DNA of 64,000 bases from Perca fluviatilis (GCF_010015445.1 NC_053127.1:9937776-10001775); one strand, 5' to 3'. Shown: positions 49,806 through 62,269, counted from the first letter of the stretch. The notes: generated from the sequence alone by a model not told the origin. Program-made: numbers and translations.

Positions 49806-50271
49806 CAGTGCTGGAAGAAGTATTCAGATAATTTACTTAAGAAAAAGTACTAATACCACACTGTAAAAGTCCTGCATTGAAAATGTTACATAAGTAAAAG
49901 TATGTTAGTATCATCAGGAAAATATGCTTAAGTTATTAAAAACCGGAAACAATCCAAACAGTTCTGTCATCAAGTAAGGGTATAATCAGCTAATCATTTC
50001 ACCTAGACTTGTAGGCCATTATACTGTTGGGTTTAATTTATAATCAAACATCGTATTTCATAATCTATATTGTAACTCATTTGTAAAGTAACTAGTTACT
50101 TGAGCTGTCAGATTAATATAGTGGAGTAAAAAGTACAATATTTCTCTCTGAAAGTAGAGTAGTAGTAGAAAGTGGCATGAAAAGACTCAAGTAAAGTACA
50201 ACTACCTCAAATGTGTACTTAAGTACAGTACTTGAGTAAATGTACTTACATTCCATTCCATTCCACCACTA
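49806..50271. mobile_element. hAT-like MITE with 8-bp target duplication
   Basis: The left end CAGTGCTGGAAGAAG and the right end TTCCACCACTA are inverted repeats. The flanks GTCTTATG (49798-49805) and GTCTTGTG (50272-50279) match at seven of eight bases. The interior carries aagtacagtacttgagtaaa. Confidence 0.85.
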
Positions 50272-52512
50272 GTCTTGTGAAATAGTTGTAGTCTGGCTCC
50301 AGAGCTCTGAATCAGCACCAACATCTGTGATTTGGTCAGCGTGTCTGCTGTTGTGATCGTTGACAGCTGTTTCCACCGGTTGATTAAAACAATCGACCAA
50401 TCAGAGCTTTGTAGCCAGGATTGAGCAAAGGGGACGTCATCGTCTTGCGTAGCTGGCACGATGCCTAGCTGCATCCATGGAAACAGTGATAGGAAATGGC
50501 ATCAAGGGTGCATAAGAATAACACACCTGTAATGTAAGTCGATTTACAGAACTCTTAAATCAGCATATTTCTTCAATTGACACCACAAACAGTATACTTT
50601 AACAGCCCCTAGCAACAGCTACCTTAGCTTTTCGTGTCCCTGAAAATGAGGTTAGTGGGATGGCTATACATTATGTTTTAATCGGCAATGGTGGTTAACA
50701 ATGAAGACAACAACTCCCATGATCCCACGCAACTTCACAACCTCATCAAAAGGCCGTGTTTTACATCCGTGGTTTCGATTAAAAGACCCCTAGCGGCAGA
50801 AAAATACATGTTGTACATTTATATCATTGGATGCCATTTACCACAATGCTCTTCAATGAATCTATTTGATCCATATATCTTCATCGTAATTGTAACAAAA
50901 AGTGTGAGTAGAGTTTGTGCCTCCAGAGCAGCTCTGCCTCTGAAAACTGTTGAATGCTTTCTTCATTGCATCTGGATACTGCAGCACCGGTATGTTTGAA
51001 TCTGGGAGGATTTAATTCAATGAAATCATTAGGATTAGAGTCTTACCTCTCATTTTAATCAGGTCTAACAAGGCCTTTGAATGAGCTACCCTAATTGGGG
51101 TATACTATTCATGAGCCACAATAAGGGCATCATTGTGTAACTAAAGACACTAATAGCTGCACCAATTGAAACAAACCATTTCATTTTTTTGGTGCGTGTG
51201 ACAAACCTGTGTATGGAAAGCATTTGCATGAAAAATAACGCCCTTGTAAACTGCATTTTCATATTACTTCTTTCCAATTTTTCCTTAGTGTGTTTGTACT
51301 TCTTAGGCATTTGTTGTTTTGAGTGTTTGTGGCAGGATAAATCAATCAAATCAAAGACAGAGAGAAGTGGGAAGGTGGCAGCAGCACATTATGTCACTGA
51401 CAGAGCACCCAACAGTATGGCCGAACAGAGCACACCTGTTTGTTGAGATTGAATTTTTTTTTTATTTTGGATTCGGATTTCTTTCCACGTCTCTTTTCTT
51501 AATGTGGTGACAAGCTTCATCTCCAGTCAGCCCAATGGTATCACTTAAAAATGTGCTTGATGTTCTTGTTTAATGATGCACAAAATCAATTGTGGTGATT
51601 AGTATTCTACTTCTCACTGGCGGTATCCCTCTCTCCTTTTTCTCCTGTATTTCAAGCACTCTCTCTGTCTCTCTCGCTTAACATTAGAGCCAAATACTGC
51701 AGCATCATCTTCCTTCTGTGAAATCATCTATGAAAACATAATGTAGCCTTGTGTTTTTTTTGTGCTATTTATGTCTGTTTTGAGGTCTTCTGCGTCAGAT
51801 GTTTCCATGTTTAATGCTTTAAGCTGTAAGAGAGTACACAGATCTATACTAGGGGAGTGCAGAGTGCAAAGAGCCTGGAGTTGCTGTCAATCAGAGCAGA
51901 ATTTATCAGGACATCAAAGAAGGATGGAGACGGGTAGGCTTTCATCTTAACCACATGTTGTCATTCTACATTACAACTGATAGAGTGTGCTTAGGTAGAT
52001 GGGTAGACAAGGTAAAGCAAGATGAAAGTGGCTACAGATGAGGAAGAGACAGGATTTATGGCTATATTCTCAATTCCACTGTAGGCCAACTGAAGGACAG
52101 CCAAGAATGACCATGTTTTTAGCATGTGCTATATGTCTGCACACGCTAAACAGAAAGGTGTTCTAAACTTGTAAATATGGGTCTTGTGTTTTAATTTGTA
52201 TCTCCTTTTCTTTTCATTGCTGCATGCTGTGTTACGTCACTTTGCACTGTGATTGATTGTTGACTAATTAGATTGTGGTCGGGTTTTTTTCTCTCTCTGG
52301 AAAGTTCTTTGAAGTTGTAATGCACGTCAAACAAAAATGAGTAGTGGCTTTTTTTGTGCTTAAAAACTATTAAATAATTATTTGTACACAAGCATGCCTA
52401 TATCAGAAAGCAGCCTGCTGAATGGCTCTCCCTTTTAGGCTAGTGTGGAACTAAAACGACTCAAAGAACCCCCTGATGAATAAAAAAACTGTGTTTTACA
52501 TTTTGACTGTAG

Positions 52513-52795
52513 CAGTGTTGACATGGTTAATTGACTAATTGGTTGACAGAAAATCATTCAATTATTTTCTTAATCTAAAAAATGCCCGAATTCCTTTTTC
52601 ATGATTTCACGAGGATTTGCTGCTTGTCAAATGTCTCATGTCATATTAAACTGAATATATATTTGCTTCTGGAGCAATAGTAAGACAAAACAAACATTTT
52701 ATTGACATAACCCAGGGCTTTATGAAAGTTAAATATACCTCATGATCATTCAGCAGTTAAATCAATAATAAAATTAGTTTTTAGTTGCAGCCCTG
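52513..52795. mobile_element. hAT-like MITE with 8-bp target duplication
   Basis: The left end is CAGTGTTGACATGG and the right end is AGTTGCAGCCCTG. The flanks GACTGTAG (52505-52512) and GATTGTAG (52796-52803) match at seven of eight bases. The right end is the common fish terminus CAGGGCTGCAACTA in reverse. Confidence 0.8.
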
Positions 52796-53826
52796 GATTG
52801 TAGGACAACTTACTTTGCATCATGGATTACATTTTAATGGAATGGAAGCAGTTAATACAACTTGGGTTTTATTCTTGTAGCCCTCACCATAATTTCTGTA
52901 CTATCTATTCTAAGTTATGACAACATTGGTTGAACATCATTGATCCAATCAGAGCTCTTCACGTGGGATTAAGAATCGGAACATCGTCTTCCTGTGCCAG
53001 AGCCAGAAGAATAGTTCCTTCCATTAAAAACAGAGACATTGACACAGCTGTAGAAGTTTAATTTAGTTTATTTTATTTGTTTCACAGAACATAAAAGACA
53101 CATTACATTGAAGAAACACAAAAATACATGTGAGGGTGTGGTAGAAACCTGCAACGGCTCAGAAATAATAAGTGGATGATGGAAAAAACATTGGAATGGT
53201 AACATTGAAATAATCTTGAATAGCTGTGTCTTCTGATGAACAAACTCAAAGGAAGTGAAGATGGCTGCTGTACAGGACTGGCACAGCATCACAGGAAAGA
53301 TGCCAGCTATCATGATAGGCTCTTCTGATGTCTGCGGGTCGTTGACCTCAAACAGTCAATCACTGCAAAGGATTTGACAGCAAATATTGATGAAGTTTGT
53401 TTGTCCATTTGTTTGTCCCACTAAAATTGAGGGATTGTGTACATAAAGGGCTCCAAATCCTACACAGTTCATCTGATGCTAGAGTGTAAAGGAAATGTGT
53501 TCAAATACTTAAAGATTTACGATGAAATGGCGTAAAGATTACTGTTATATATAGATTTATTACAGCATTTGATGTCAACATTACTTGTATTATTTAATGT
53601 TATTATACTAGGCATGTGTCATATAAATAAATAAAGCTCTGAGACGCCAGCTACGGTACTCCGCATGGTGCTCCGTTGTATCCGCAGTAGTTGGTTGTTC
53701 AGTTACCCGAGAATAGGTAACTTTGAGCCAGGAACAAAGCACCGCAAACTGCCGGTCGTTTCGGCAGACATTGCGCTTTAGTTTAGGCCACAAAAAGTGA
53801 GTGTTATGCGGCCACCAAAGTTAAGT

Positions 53827-54014
53827 TTAAAGGTCCCATGGCATGAAAATTTCACTCTATGAGGTTTTTTAACATTAATGTGTTCCCCCAGCCTGCCTAT
53901 GGTCCCCCAGTGGCTAGAAATGGTGATAGGTGTAAACCGAGCCCTGGGTATCCTGCTCTGTCTTTGAGAAAATGAAAGCTCAGATGGGCTGATCTGGAAT
54001 CTTCTCCTTATCTT
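53827..54014 (+). mobile_element. truncated TTAA-type MITE just upstream of cadm1 exon
   Basis: It starts ttaaaggtcccatggcatga and continues with cccccagcctgcctatggtc and gggctgatctggaatcttct. It is cut off about 110 bp before the exon at 54124, so it sits in or near the branch-point region. Its terminus matches the right end of the element at 29582. Confidence 0.65.
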
Positions 54015-54123
54015 AAAATTTTGAATACTTACGATTTATAGTGCACATACATTTTTTGAACATATGGTTAATGAGAACAGGCTGAATTATAAAATAAAGT
54101 TATTGTGTGTTTTTCTCCTTCAG

Positions 54124-54276
54124 CACTGAAAGACGCTCGCTTTCAGCTGGTAAACTTCTCAGACAACGAGCTGCGGGTGTCGCTGTCAAATGTCTCGCTG
54201 TCAGACGAGGGTCGATATGTTTGCCAGCTCTACACAGACCCCCCGCAGGAAGCCTACGCTGACATCACCGTGCTAG
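54124..54276 (+). CDS. cadm1: cadm1 internal exon: second half of Ig-like V domain
   Basis: This 153-nt exon completes the membrane-distal V-type Ig domain begun at 38612. Spliced in frame it reads (P)[19 protein letters not shown], followed by [27 protein letters not shown] is the Ig tyrosine-corner motif and contains the second disulfide cysteine. [17 protein letters not shown] is close to CADM1 of other vertebrates. Two N-glycosylation sequons (NFS, NVS) match positions I recall in mammalian CADM1. The acceptor is a pyrimidine tract ending ccttcag at 54123, and the donor is ag|gtacaa from 54277. Both boundaries are phase 1. This domain is the trans-adhesive face of the protein. About 15.4 kb of intron separates it from the preceding exon and 1.65 kb from the next. 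Confidence 0.97.
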
Positions 54277-55926
54277 GTACAACAGCAAAGCGCACAAACA
54301 CACACACATGAAGATACACACACAAACAATCAAAGTTAGCAGGGAGGTAAAGCCATTAATCAACATTTAGACTGTGGAAGACAGAATACATTCACACGCT
54401 GAGCAACATGGCTGACAGCTCGCTATGAAAACTACAAGAGGCTCTGACAGCAGCTACAATGAAGTTTGAAACTGGAAAATCATGTATTTCATATGCACTT
54501 GCTTTTTAAGTCTTGTCATAATGTTTAAACAAGCTAATATACAGTAGCCATGTTAAACTGTATACACACATTCATGAAACAAGGCATACAGACTACTGAA
54601 ATGACACACTTGTGTAATAAACTCTAGTTATGTGCAAAGTTTCACTGTAATGAAGTGTATGCATGGTTTATGTAACATGCATGCACAATTTCACTTCTAT
54701 GTATGTAGTTTTAGTAGCGTGCATTAGGGCTGGATGATATCTGAAATTCATATCAAGATATCAATATGAATTTAGTTTCCAATATTGATATGATATGGCA
54801 CAAAAGTGTGAAATAACATAAATTGGTTTTCAGTGCAATTGAGCAAACAGATTTTCCACATAATAAGCACATCGTCATGATACGCTCACTGAAAGAGGAT
54901 AAACAATAAAATTAAATTACCAGCCCTAGTATGTAAGTATGCATGGCTTTACTAGTTTGTGAGAGTTTATGTTTGAATAATGTCCTACATGACCCCTCTA
55001 AGCAAGTGCTAATCAGGTTACATTGTTTGAAAATGAACATACTTACACTCAGCTCAGAGTGTGCCATCAAGTGATAAAAGCTCTTATTTAAATTGTGATT
55101 GATTAAAGGGTTGGCTGTCATCAACTTTCTATTGCAGACAAGCTTCTTAAAGAGCATCAGCATCCTGTTTTAGCTTGAATGTTTACCCCTCACATTTTCA
55201 TGAAAAGTATTCAAACCCAAAGCCTGAGGAGGCAATAACAAAATACAGTAACTGTGTGCTTTATTTCTAATCACTATCAGTTAGGGAGAAATGCCTCAAG
55301 AAATCATATCACTAGTGAGTACATGGGAATATGCAAACATATTAACGTCTTATTAGGCCTTTAGCTGATACCTAATCAATCATCTTTTTGGATGTTTGTT
55401 TTTCTATGCATATTGCTTTATTTTGAATATTCTATCAAAGGTATACAATGTATACTACAGGGCATAAAAAGCAATTTTATAGGATTTTTGTAAATAAAAT
55501 GAAATAGATAAAAAAAAAATTCCACAATACTTGACCTTGTAATTTGCAAAAATAGCTAAATGTAACTTTTGTATATATATTAAAAAAAGATTTAAGGAAT
55601 GTATATATTTTTAAACATGTTTGTTTGCTGGATTTTTTTATATTTGTTATATATACTCATGCATACTTGTAAATATAATTAATAAGTGTAATAAATAAGT
55701 AATTTTCAAAGTTGAATTATAGCCATCCATCAAAATGCACTGTATTATGGGTATTGGGCACCTTTGTAATTGTCATCTGCCCTACTTAAAAAAATATATA
55801 TATAAACCTAAAAAAAAACTCTCCTCTCGGTCAGCTCTGTTGTCTTCTCATCATGTTGTGCTCAGGGTGTAGAAGTAATATATTTCCCCAGTGTTTACTG
55901 AGTTATGTTTGTGTGTCCTGTCGTAG
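54277..55926 (+). other. cadm1: cadm1 intron 3
   Basis: This 1,650-bp phase-1 intron lies between the V-domain and second Ig-domain exons. It begins gtacaa and ends gtcgtag. It opens with a short CA-rich patch and contains one small MITE (54725-54928). The 3' half, about 55430-55820, is very AT-rich with A/T homopolymers. It is the shortest intron in the window. Confidence 0.95.
54725..54928. mobile_element. small hAT-like MITE in intron 3
   Basis: The ends TAGGGCTGGATGAT and CCAGCCCTA are inverted repeats. Repeats of the form atatcaagatatcaatatg follow the left end. No convincing target duplication remains. Confidence 0.65.
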
Positions 55927-56064
55927 TTCCTCCAGGTAACCCCATCATCGAGGCCCGGGATGAGGTCCTGAGCGAGGGCAACGAGACAGAGATGACCTGC
56001 ACTGCCATGAGCAGTAAGCCTGCCGCTACCATCAGATGGATGAAGGGAGATAAAGAGCTTCCAG
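55927..56064 (+). CDS. cadm1: cadm1 internal exon: first half of second Ig domain
   Basis: This 138-nt exon follows directly in frame: VL from the previous exon, then V(split codon)PPGNPIIEARDEVL, then SEGNETEMTCTAMSSKPA and TIRWMKGDKELP(G). EMTC holds the first cysteine and IRW the core tryptophan of the second Ig domain. The partner cysteine must lie on the next exon, which is outside the window. The acceptor is gtcgtag ending at 55926 and the donor is ccag|gtgggt from 56065, both phase 1. The sequon usually seen at the NCTAM position of mammalian CADM1 is lost (TCTAM), but a new NET sequon lies five residues earlier. This is a comparison from memory. I found no following exon (expected motifs: VTS-x-L and a DDG-VxC stretch) before 64000, so intron 4 is at least 7.9 kb. 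Confidence 0.96.
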
Positions 56065-56545
56065 GTGGGTCAGCCCCCGCACACAAAGAGACAATCCCAA
56101 TCATCAATCAAGACATTTCCTCTCATAACACCTAAAGGCACTTATGCAGTATCAGAGTTAAAGTTCCTTTCACAACTATTCACTCATCTGTCTAACATTT
56201 TTCAATTGGTTATCTGTACAAAGAACACATCTGTGTGACGCAAACACGCTATGTTCAATGAACCAGAGAAAAAGGGCTGGCTGATGTGTCACCTCGCAGA
56301 AGAAAGAAAACTCCACCTGCGTCTACTGTTCCCCTCACATTGAAAAAACATGGAACCATAAATAAATTCCTCATAATAGCAAAAGAAAGAAGAAAACCAT
56401 GTACTGTATGCTTTCAAAGTTTCAGATTATTGACCCAGCTGATATACTCCTGTCACTTGACTGCAATTTTCTCTTTAGAAGTCACAATGAACTCAAAATG
56501 TTCTTCCCCTGTTAACTCCCCCATTAAGTAGTGGATGCATTTTGC

Positions 56546-56940
56546 TTAAAGGGGCCATGTTATGCTAATTTTCAGTTTCATACTTATACGTATTTTGGGT
56601 GTTTACTAGAACATGCTTTAATGTTTCTCTATTCTGATTGGTCAGCGTTTCCAGGTCTTCCACATCTGTTTTTAGGGTCTCTGCATCATCATTGCAGCCG
56701 GGGAATGACTGTAACGGCAATGTGGCACCACTTTCTACCTGTATATCGTATAGTTGTGACGTCACAGTCGTACAGAAGTCATGATGGCTCGTTTGAATGT
56801 ACACTTTCTGAATACAGGCTGTGTGCCTTTCTCTGTGGATTGAGCGTTTTGACATTTCACAATGTTTATAATGCACCTCGACCTGCTTAAAAATAAAAAA
56901 AGGCATGAAAATCTTATATTTTAGAATATGGGACCTTTAA
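56546..56940. mobile_element. TTAA-flanked MITE (395 bp)
   Basis: The left end ttaaaggggccatgttatgc and the right end aatatgggacctttaa are inverted repeats with TTAA on both sides. The reading frames inside, over 110 codons on each strand, have no recognisable domain and are attributed to the element. Confidence 0.85.
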
Positions 56941-57083
56941 GTTTGACCAAAATGCTATTACATTGTCTTAACTAAAACTATACTAAAATGTTCACAAAGT
57001 CTTTGACAACTAATCTATTGTCCATCTTTGACTAAGACAAGACTAAAATATATATAAGAAGGAAGAAGTTATCCAAACTTGAC

Positions 57084-57905
57084 TTAAAGTGGATATACAG
57101 TATGTAACTTTCGTTTGTGTTGATTTCAGCTGCCCCTTTGGACGAAAGCGGTAGTGTTTTTACCACACCTGCTGTCGTAAAGGTCTAGGAGTTAGCGTTA
57201 CGGGGAGGTAATATTTGCGATGAATGTTTTGCTCTGACAGAAAGTCACTTAGCCTGCATGTATCGTGAGCTAAACCGGGGATCACTGTTACTGTGTCACG
57301 AGCCAAAGCAATAAGAGATTGTTGTAGCAACCAAAATAATAATAACTTACATTTATATAGCGCATTTCATAAAACCAACGCTTTACACAGGTATAGAGGG
57401 ACAAAGGAAAAGAAAATGGTAGGCCAACACAAACACGGACTAGAAGAAATTAAACGTCCGCGCTAAATGGAAGGGGACGTAATTTAATGTTGGCTACTGA
57501 CGTACAACCACATCGCACAATCTAAAGTTATTTTATGAATGAAATAGACATACCTGAGGGCCAATTCCGAGACGTTTTCGAATCATTTACAATCCTGTAA
57601 TTGTCCCCATCTGTTAAAAGCCTGACCGAGATTGAGTCTTTTACTTTCCCTTTTAGCTTTTAGTTCTTCGTTTAATTTCCTTTATTTCTGTGATTGCCCT
57701 GCCCCAGTATCAGCCATAACTACATCAGATGAATGAGAATAGCCGAAATCTGTGACCCTTCAGAATGTGTGCTCTGTAGCGCCATCTACCTACTGTAAAT
57801 CATTTTGTGACTTTGCGTGAAAAATCGGACCTAGGCAGAGGCAATCATCAGATGGAACATTACACAGTTTCAGAATAATTTAAAAGTTACATATGGTCAC
57901 TTTAA
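57084..57905. mobile_element. TTAA-flanked MITE (822 bp) with inner insertion
   Basis: The left end ttaaagtggatatacagta and the right end atatggtcactttaa are inverted repeats with TTAA at both ends. An inner patch near 57330-57410 (cttacatttatatagcgcat) looks like an inserted LINE/SINE tail. Confidence 0.8.
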
Positions 57906-60900
57906 ACTGACAGGAATATGTCTAAATTTAAAAGTAGCTGGCAATATTAACATTACTGTTGAGGCCAGGTGGACTGCACCGTTTGCTGGTAGAGAAATGG
58001 CGAAACCAATAAGACAGAATGTCTTGAGGGGCAGCATGTGACAGCAGCAGTGAACACCACAAGAGCTGAACCATTTCAGAAATCAAGAAGAAGTGGTTAG
58101 ACGTGTCGAAGTTGATGCCAAATAGTGTGTTGTTACACACCAGCAAAGCACAGGCCCCAGTGGTGGGCATCAGGGGACACTGGAGCTCGATGCCCTTTCT
58201 GAGCATTTGCTTTTAAAGTGCAGTCTGCCTTATCAGTGGTGTTGTTCCACAGAGGGAAGAACCTGGAAATGGATAAAGCTGCTATAGGTGAAAGCAGTTT
58301 TGGTATGCACACTTCATAGGCTGCTTGTCATTTCATGCACGGTTTGTTGAACAAACCAACTGAAAAAAACATTGTTTTAGGACAAAGAGTAATCATGAAT
58401 TATTGTACAGAATGTGTTTGCCATGGAATGAAAATCCTTCTGATATAGATTCTATATTTCATTACTTTGCCACTAGTCTTACAATTGTCATTGTTTCCAA
58501 AATGCACTTTCACACTTCACACTTTCTGTAGGTGTGCACATTCTACTTTGAAGTATTGCTAAATTCTAACTTTTACATGCACGTATGCATCTTTTAAACC
58601 CTTATGCCATGTATATAAATGAACCATTTGTAGGGCCAGTTTCTGTCTTTCCTTCCTGGTTATTCCTTATTTAGTGCTTGCATCAATACAGTTGCTTTTT
58701 AAATGGAGCTCTGCTGAGACTTTGAATAGTTTCCATTAAAGCAATGTTGATGTGCATTGGTGGCCAGGGCCTGTTGGCACCGTGACAACTTTCATTCCTT
58801 CATCAAAGGTGGCTGAGCTTTAGAAGTCTTGAACAGACCTCAGGGGTGAACAGGCCTCCTGCCAGGCAGCTCCACCTCAGAGCCCAGACAGCAAGCTTTG
58901 TAAAGACTTTGAAACAAAGGTCCTAATCAGAAGTTGTGTAGAAGGCCCCGAGCAGCTTCACCTCTACACTGCAGCAAATTAAACCCTTAGTGGTCAGCTC
59001 AAATCTGAGAATGTTCCAATGTGCCAAGGTCAGGGATTGTCTTAAAACTAGCTGTTAACATCACAAAAAATTGACTGTTGACGTTCAGTCAAATCTTCTT
59101 GCAATGCTATGTTTCTGTTGACCAGTGTATATGTGCAAGTGTTGACAATGCTTAGGCTGTAATTATTGAATAGCCAAAGTAATGCTCCTGTGGTCACTTT
59201 TCATTGAAGCTCCTAAAGACAAATGACAGGTAGCTATCGTGTCATTACAGAGAATTACTAATTACTAAAATGTATCTTAATTGTGCAAATGCTCTTTAGG
59301 GAATCTATAGAAACAGACTCATTTTAGACTTCTGGAAGTGAATATCCTTTAAGTTAACTGTCAGTTTCAGATTCAGTCCAGCTTTATATTTAAATATTTC
59401 GGACACCAGGATCTACCACAACATGTAATGTTTCCTATTATCCTACCATGAGACACAGTGACAGTCACAGTGATACTTTCACTTATTCTTTTTCATGCAC
59501 ATGTAAAACATGTTAGAAACTTGGGTTAAATGAATATATGGCCAATAAATATCAACAGAAATCTAGCTATGTTCATTAATTTAATTCCTTAGAATGATTA
59601 CCAAATGATGTTTAAAAAACTTGCAGAAAGCTGACAGTAACACGGGAAGCACACGGACTAATGGTGTGTGTGGTCGCAGGCCAAGTGGATGCAGTGACTA
59701 GTCACTGTGAAATACTGATACACTATTAAGGAGGCACAGCATCTCCTTTAAATGGGATCTTGCCACAGTGTCTCCCAACAAAACTATCTCTATCCAGCAT
59801 GTTTTTATTTTTCAGTGTGCTTTAACTTTATTTTTTAGTTTATATTTTCCTCCAGCTCGCTAACTGAACTTTGAAACAATGCTCATGTGCTTGTTTTATT
59901 GAATTACACAAAGATTATTATTTGTATAACAAAAAAAAGAAAACTCAACCCCTCGTCCATGCTGTTGTCTCAAATGCGTTGGGAATGCGTTGCCATTTAC
60001 AGAATAGGCTTGGCACTCTTTAAAGTTCGACAATTGATAGAGGCAAAATTTTTTTTGCCATAACACAATACTCAGTGGTACTTAAAGGCTCACCTATTAC
60101 AAGACGGCATTTGGAGCATGCCATTTGCTTTTTAATCCATTTTCGCCACAGGAGAAAAGGTGCTACTACTTCAGCTGAAACAGCCTAAAACAATGGCGGG
60201 CCCATTTCTAAAATCCATCCTGTTTCATTTAGTCTTTGCAAGTACAACTTAACTGACACTACTAGCCATGTTGTGAAAACGAAACTTGGTATTGCTCTGC
60301 TGGTGCCGAAAATGTGTAAGACAAAGGCGTGCAAGGAAATGGAAGATGGCAGGAATAAGAATGGCTGAGGGTGCCAGAGTTCTGACACTAGGACAGAATT
60401 ACTTAAATTACCTCCGGCTGTGGCTTCTTGCCTGGCAGACTTATTTCTAATTAAACGTCCCCAGAATTTAACTTAATTACCTTGAGGGATAATCAGGCTC
60501 TCTTAAATATCATTTAAAGGTTGCGATTGTCATGCTTGCCAATGTAAATCTAACCATCTCTCCTAATATGCACAGAGTCATTATCTCACTGTTATACCTT
60601 ATCTTTTCTTTTACTATTATCCTGTTGTTTAGTGATTTATCAACATATGCCCTGGCACTCATACATCTCATGCATATCTTACACTGCAGTGAAAGTCACG
60701 AAAAGAGGGAGTTGTAGCAGTGCAGGTCATTCATTTCTGCTATTTTAAGATGAAAGAAAAGAAGAAGGTATAAAAAGAAAAGCCAGTAGGTAGGGCACTT
60801 TATTGACTGACATGGACCGAAACAGCCATTAGCCTCAAGTCTTATGAGACAACTGCAGGGTGATTTCAATTACCGCGCTATTGCCCAGCAGGACGACTCT

Positions 60901-61584
60901 ACAAGTGGATAAAAGAATATTTTCGGCATACTGAAGCGACTGTAGACACATACATTTTATTAACTAGACACGACTCACTTACTGCTCCAGAAGAATGTGG
61001 TTAAACTATAACAGTTAAAGAAGTGAAACGTAGCGGAGGCACAGGGAAAAAAAGGGCCAACTGAGATTGCATTTTAGCATCGACAAAACACTTAAAGTGC
61101 CACTTGAACTTCCACTGCCTTTCAGTGACGTTCATCTCTAGGCCGCACTCCAAAGTCAGTCTCTCAGAAAGTTCTTGGTGCTTAACACAGCATGACCTTT
61201 TTCAAATAAAGAGCTTTCACTAAGTCATCACTAATTCACTATATAGCAGCTTTTCTAGTTCTGTTAAAGTCACATAATTGTCACCTACTTGATAGTTTAA
61301 TAGAAAAAGAATAATTGGAAAATCAGACAAGGGCACATTAATGATTGGTAAGCACTTTATTAAGTATTAATCTTTTTTTATATATATATATATAACCCAG
61401 AGCTGTACTAGTAGATTTGCACTATTGACCAACCACTGTTAGGTATTTTCTTTTCATGCCACTTTGTCCTCCACTACATTTATTTGACAGCTTAAGTTAC
61501 TTTACAAGTTAAGATTTCATCAGAAAATAACACTCGAAGGGCTTATAAAATATCACCTTTTTTTTTTAAACTAAACTGTATGAT

Positions 61585-61665
61585 AGTTTATACAAGTACA
61601 GCTGAAACAATTAGTCAACTGACAGAAAATTAACTGTCAACTATTTTTAAGTCATTTAGCATGCA
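61585..61665. repeat. hAT fragment related to 52513-52795
   Basis: The text acagctgaaacaattagtca followed by actgacagaaaattaactg resembles the inner end of the CAGGGCTGCAACTA family. Matching sequence reappears around 62040-62110, so the copy may be split by the LINE tail between them. Confidence 0.4.
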
Positions 61666-61689
61666 AAAGAATTTCACTGTCATGTTTCC

Positions 61690-61886
61690 ATCTCTTCACC
61701 TCAGCCTACCCATAGTCCACCTGCCCCCCTCCCTTTTTCATCTGTATCTTGTTTTGTTCTACTTGTTTTGTTTGCTCGTTTTGTTTTGTTATGTTTTTAT
61801 AATCTACCCTGCCCTGTAAAGCGACTTTGAGTCCATGAAAAGCGCTATATAAATTCAATTTATTATTATTATTATTATTATTATTA
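61690..61886 (+). repeat. LINE (L2-like) 3' tail with (ATT)n
   Basis: The text ctgccctgtaaagcgacttt, then gaaaagcgctatataaattc and an (ATT)n tail, is the usual 3' end of a fish L2-type LINE. No reverse transcriptase coding sequence is present. Confidence 0.65.
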
Positions 61887-62269
61887 TGTTTCCAGCTTCA
61901 CAGACAGAAGATTTGAGGATTTTCTTTTAAATTGTTTTAATAATATACATTTATTTTTTAGGTTTGGACTGTTGGTTGGACAGAACAATGTTGTAATAGC
62001 AAAAAAATGTATCACTATTTTTGGATTTTTATTTATTTCTTTTTTTTTTGCAAATCAAACAATATATCATTTAAATATATTCAGCAAATGAATCCATAAT
62101 GAAAATAATCATTATTTAATAGTTCAAAATGAGCTCCAGCTCAACCAACTAAAAAACAGTAGAGATCTGTTTCTACATTAATGCATAGTAATAATAATAT
62201 AATGATATAACAGTATAACAGTCACAGGGTTCATTTTTCTGCAAAATAATTTTACTTTTAGTTAAAATT

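Larger units (their letters stand above)
38759..54123 (+). other. cadm1: cadm1 intron 2
   Basis: This 15,365-bp phase-1 intron splits the V-type Ig domain. It begins gtgagt and ends ccttcag. Its assigned content is the nested hAT element starting 180 bp after the donor, the minus-strand SINE at 44383, the MITE at 46763, SINE pieces at 47630 and 48824, hAT elements at 49806 and 52513, and a MITE fragment at 53827 that abuts the acceptor region. Stretches at about 40085-42400, 42850-44380, 44690-46760, 50280-52500 and 52800-53820 hold no feature I can name beyond possible conserved regulatory patches listed under findings. Confidence 0.93.

Noticed and set aside
54105..54311. Met-started frame over the second Ig exon
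   Set aside because: The apparent Met lies in the intron before the acceptor cag at 54121-54123. The exon is internal, so it has no start codon.
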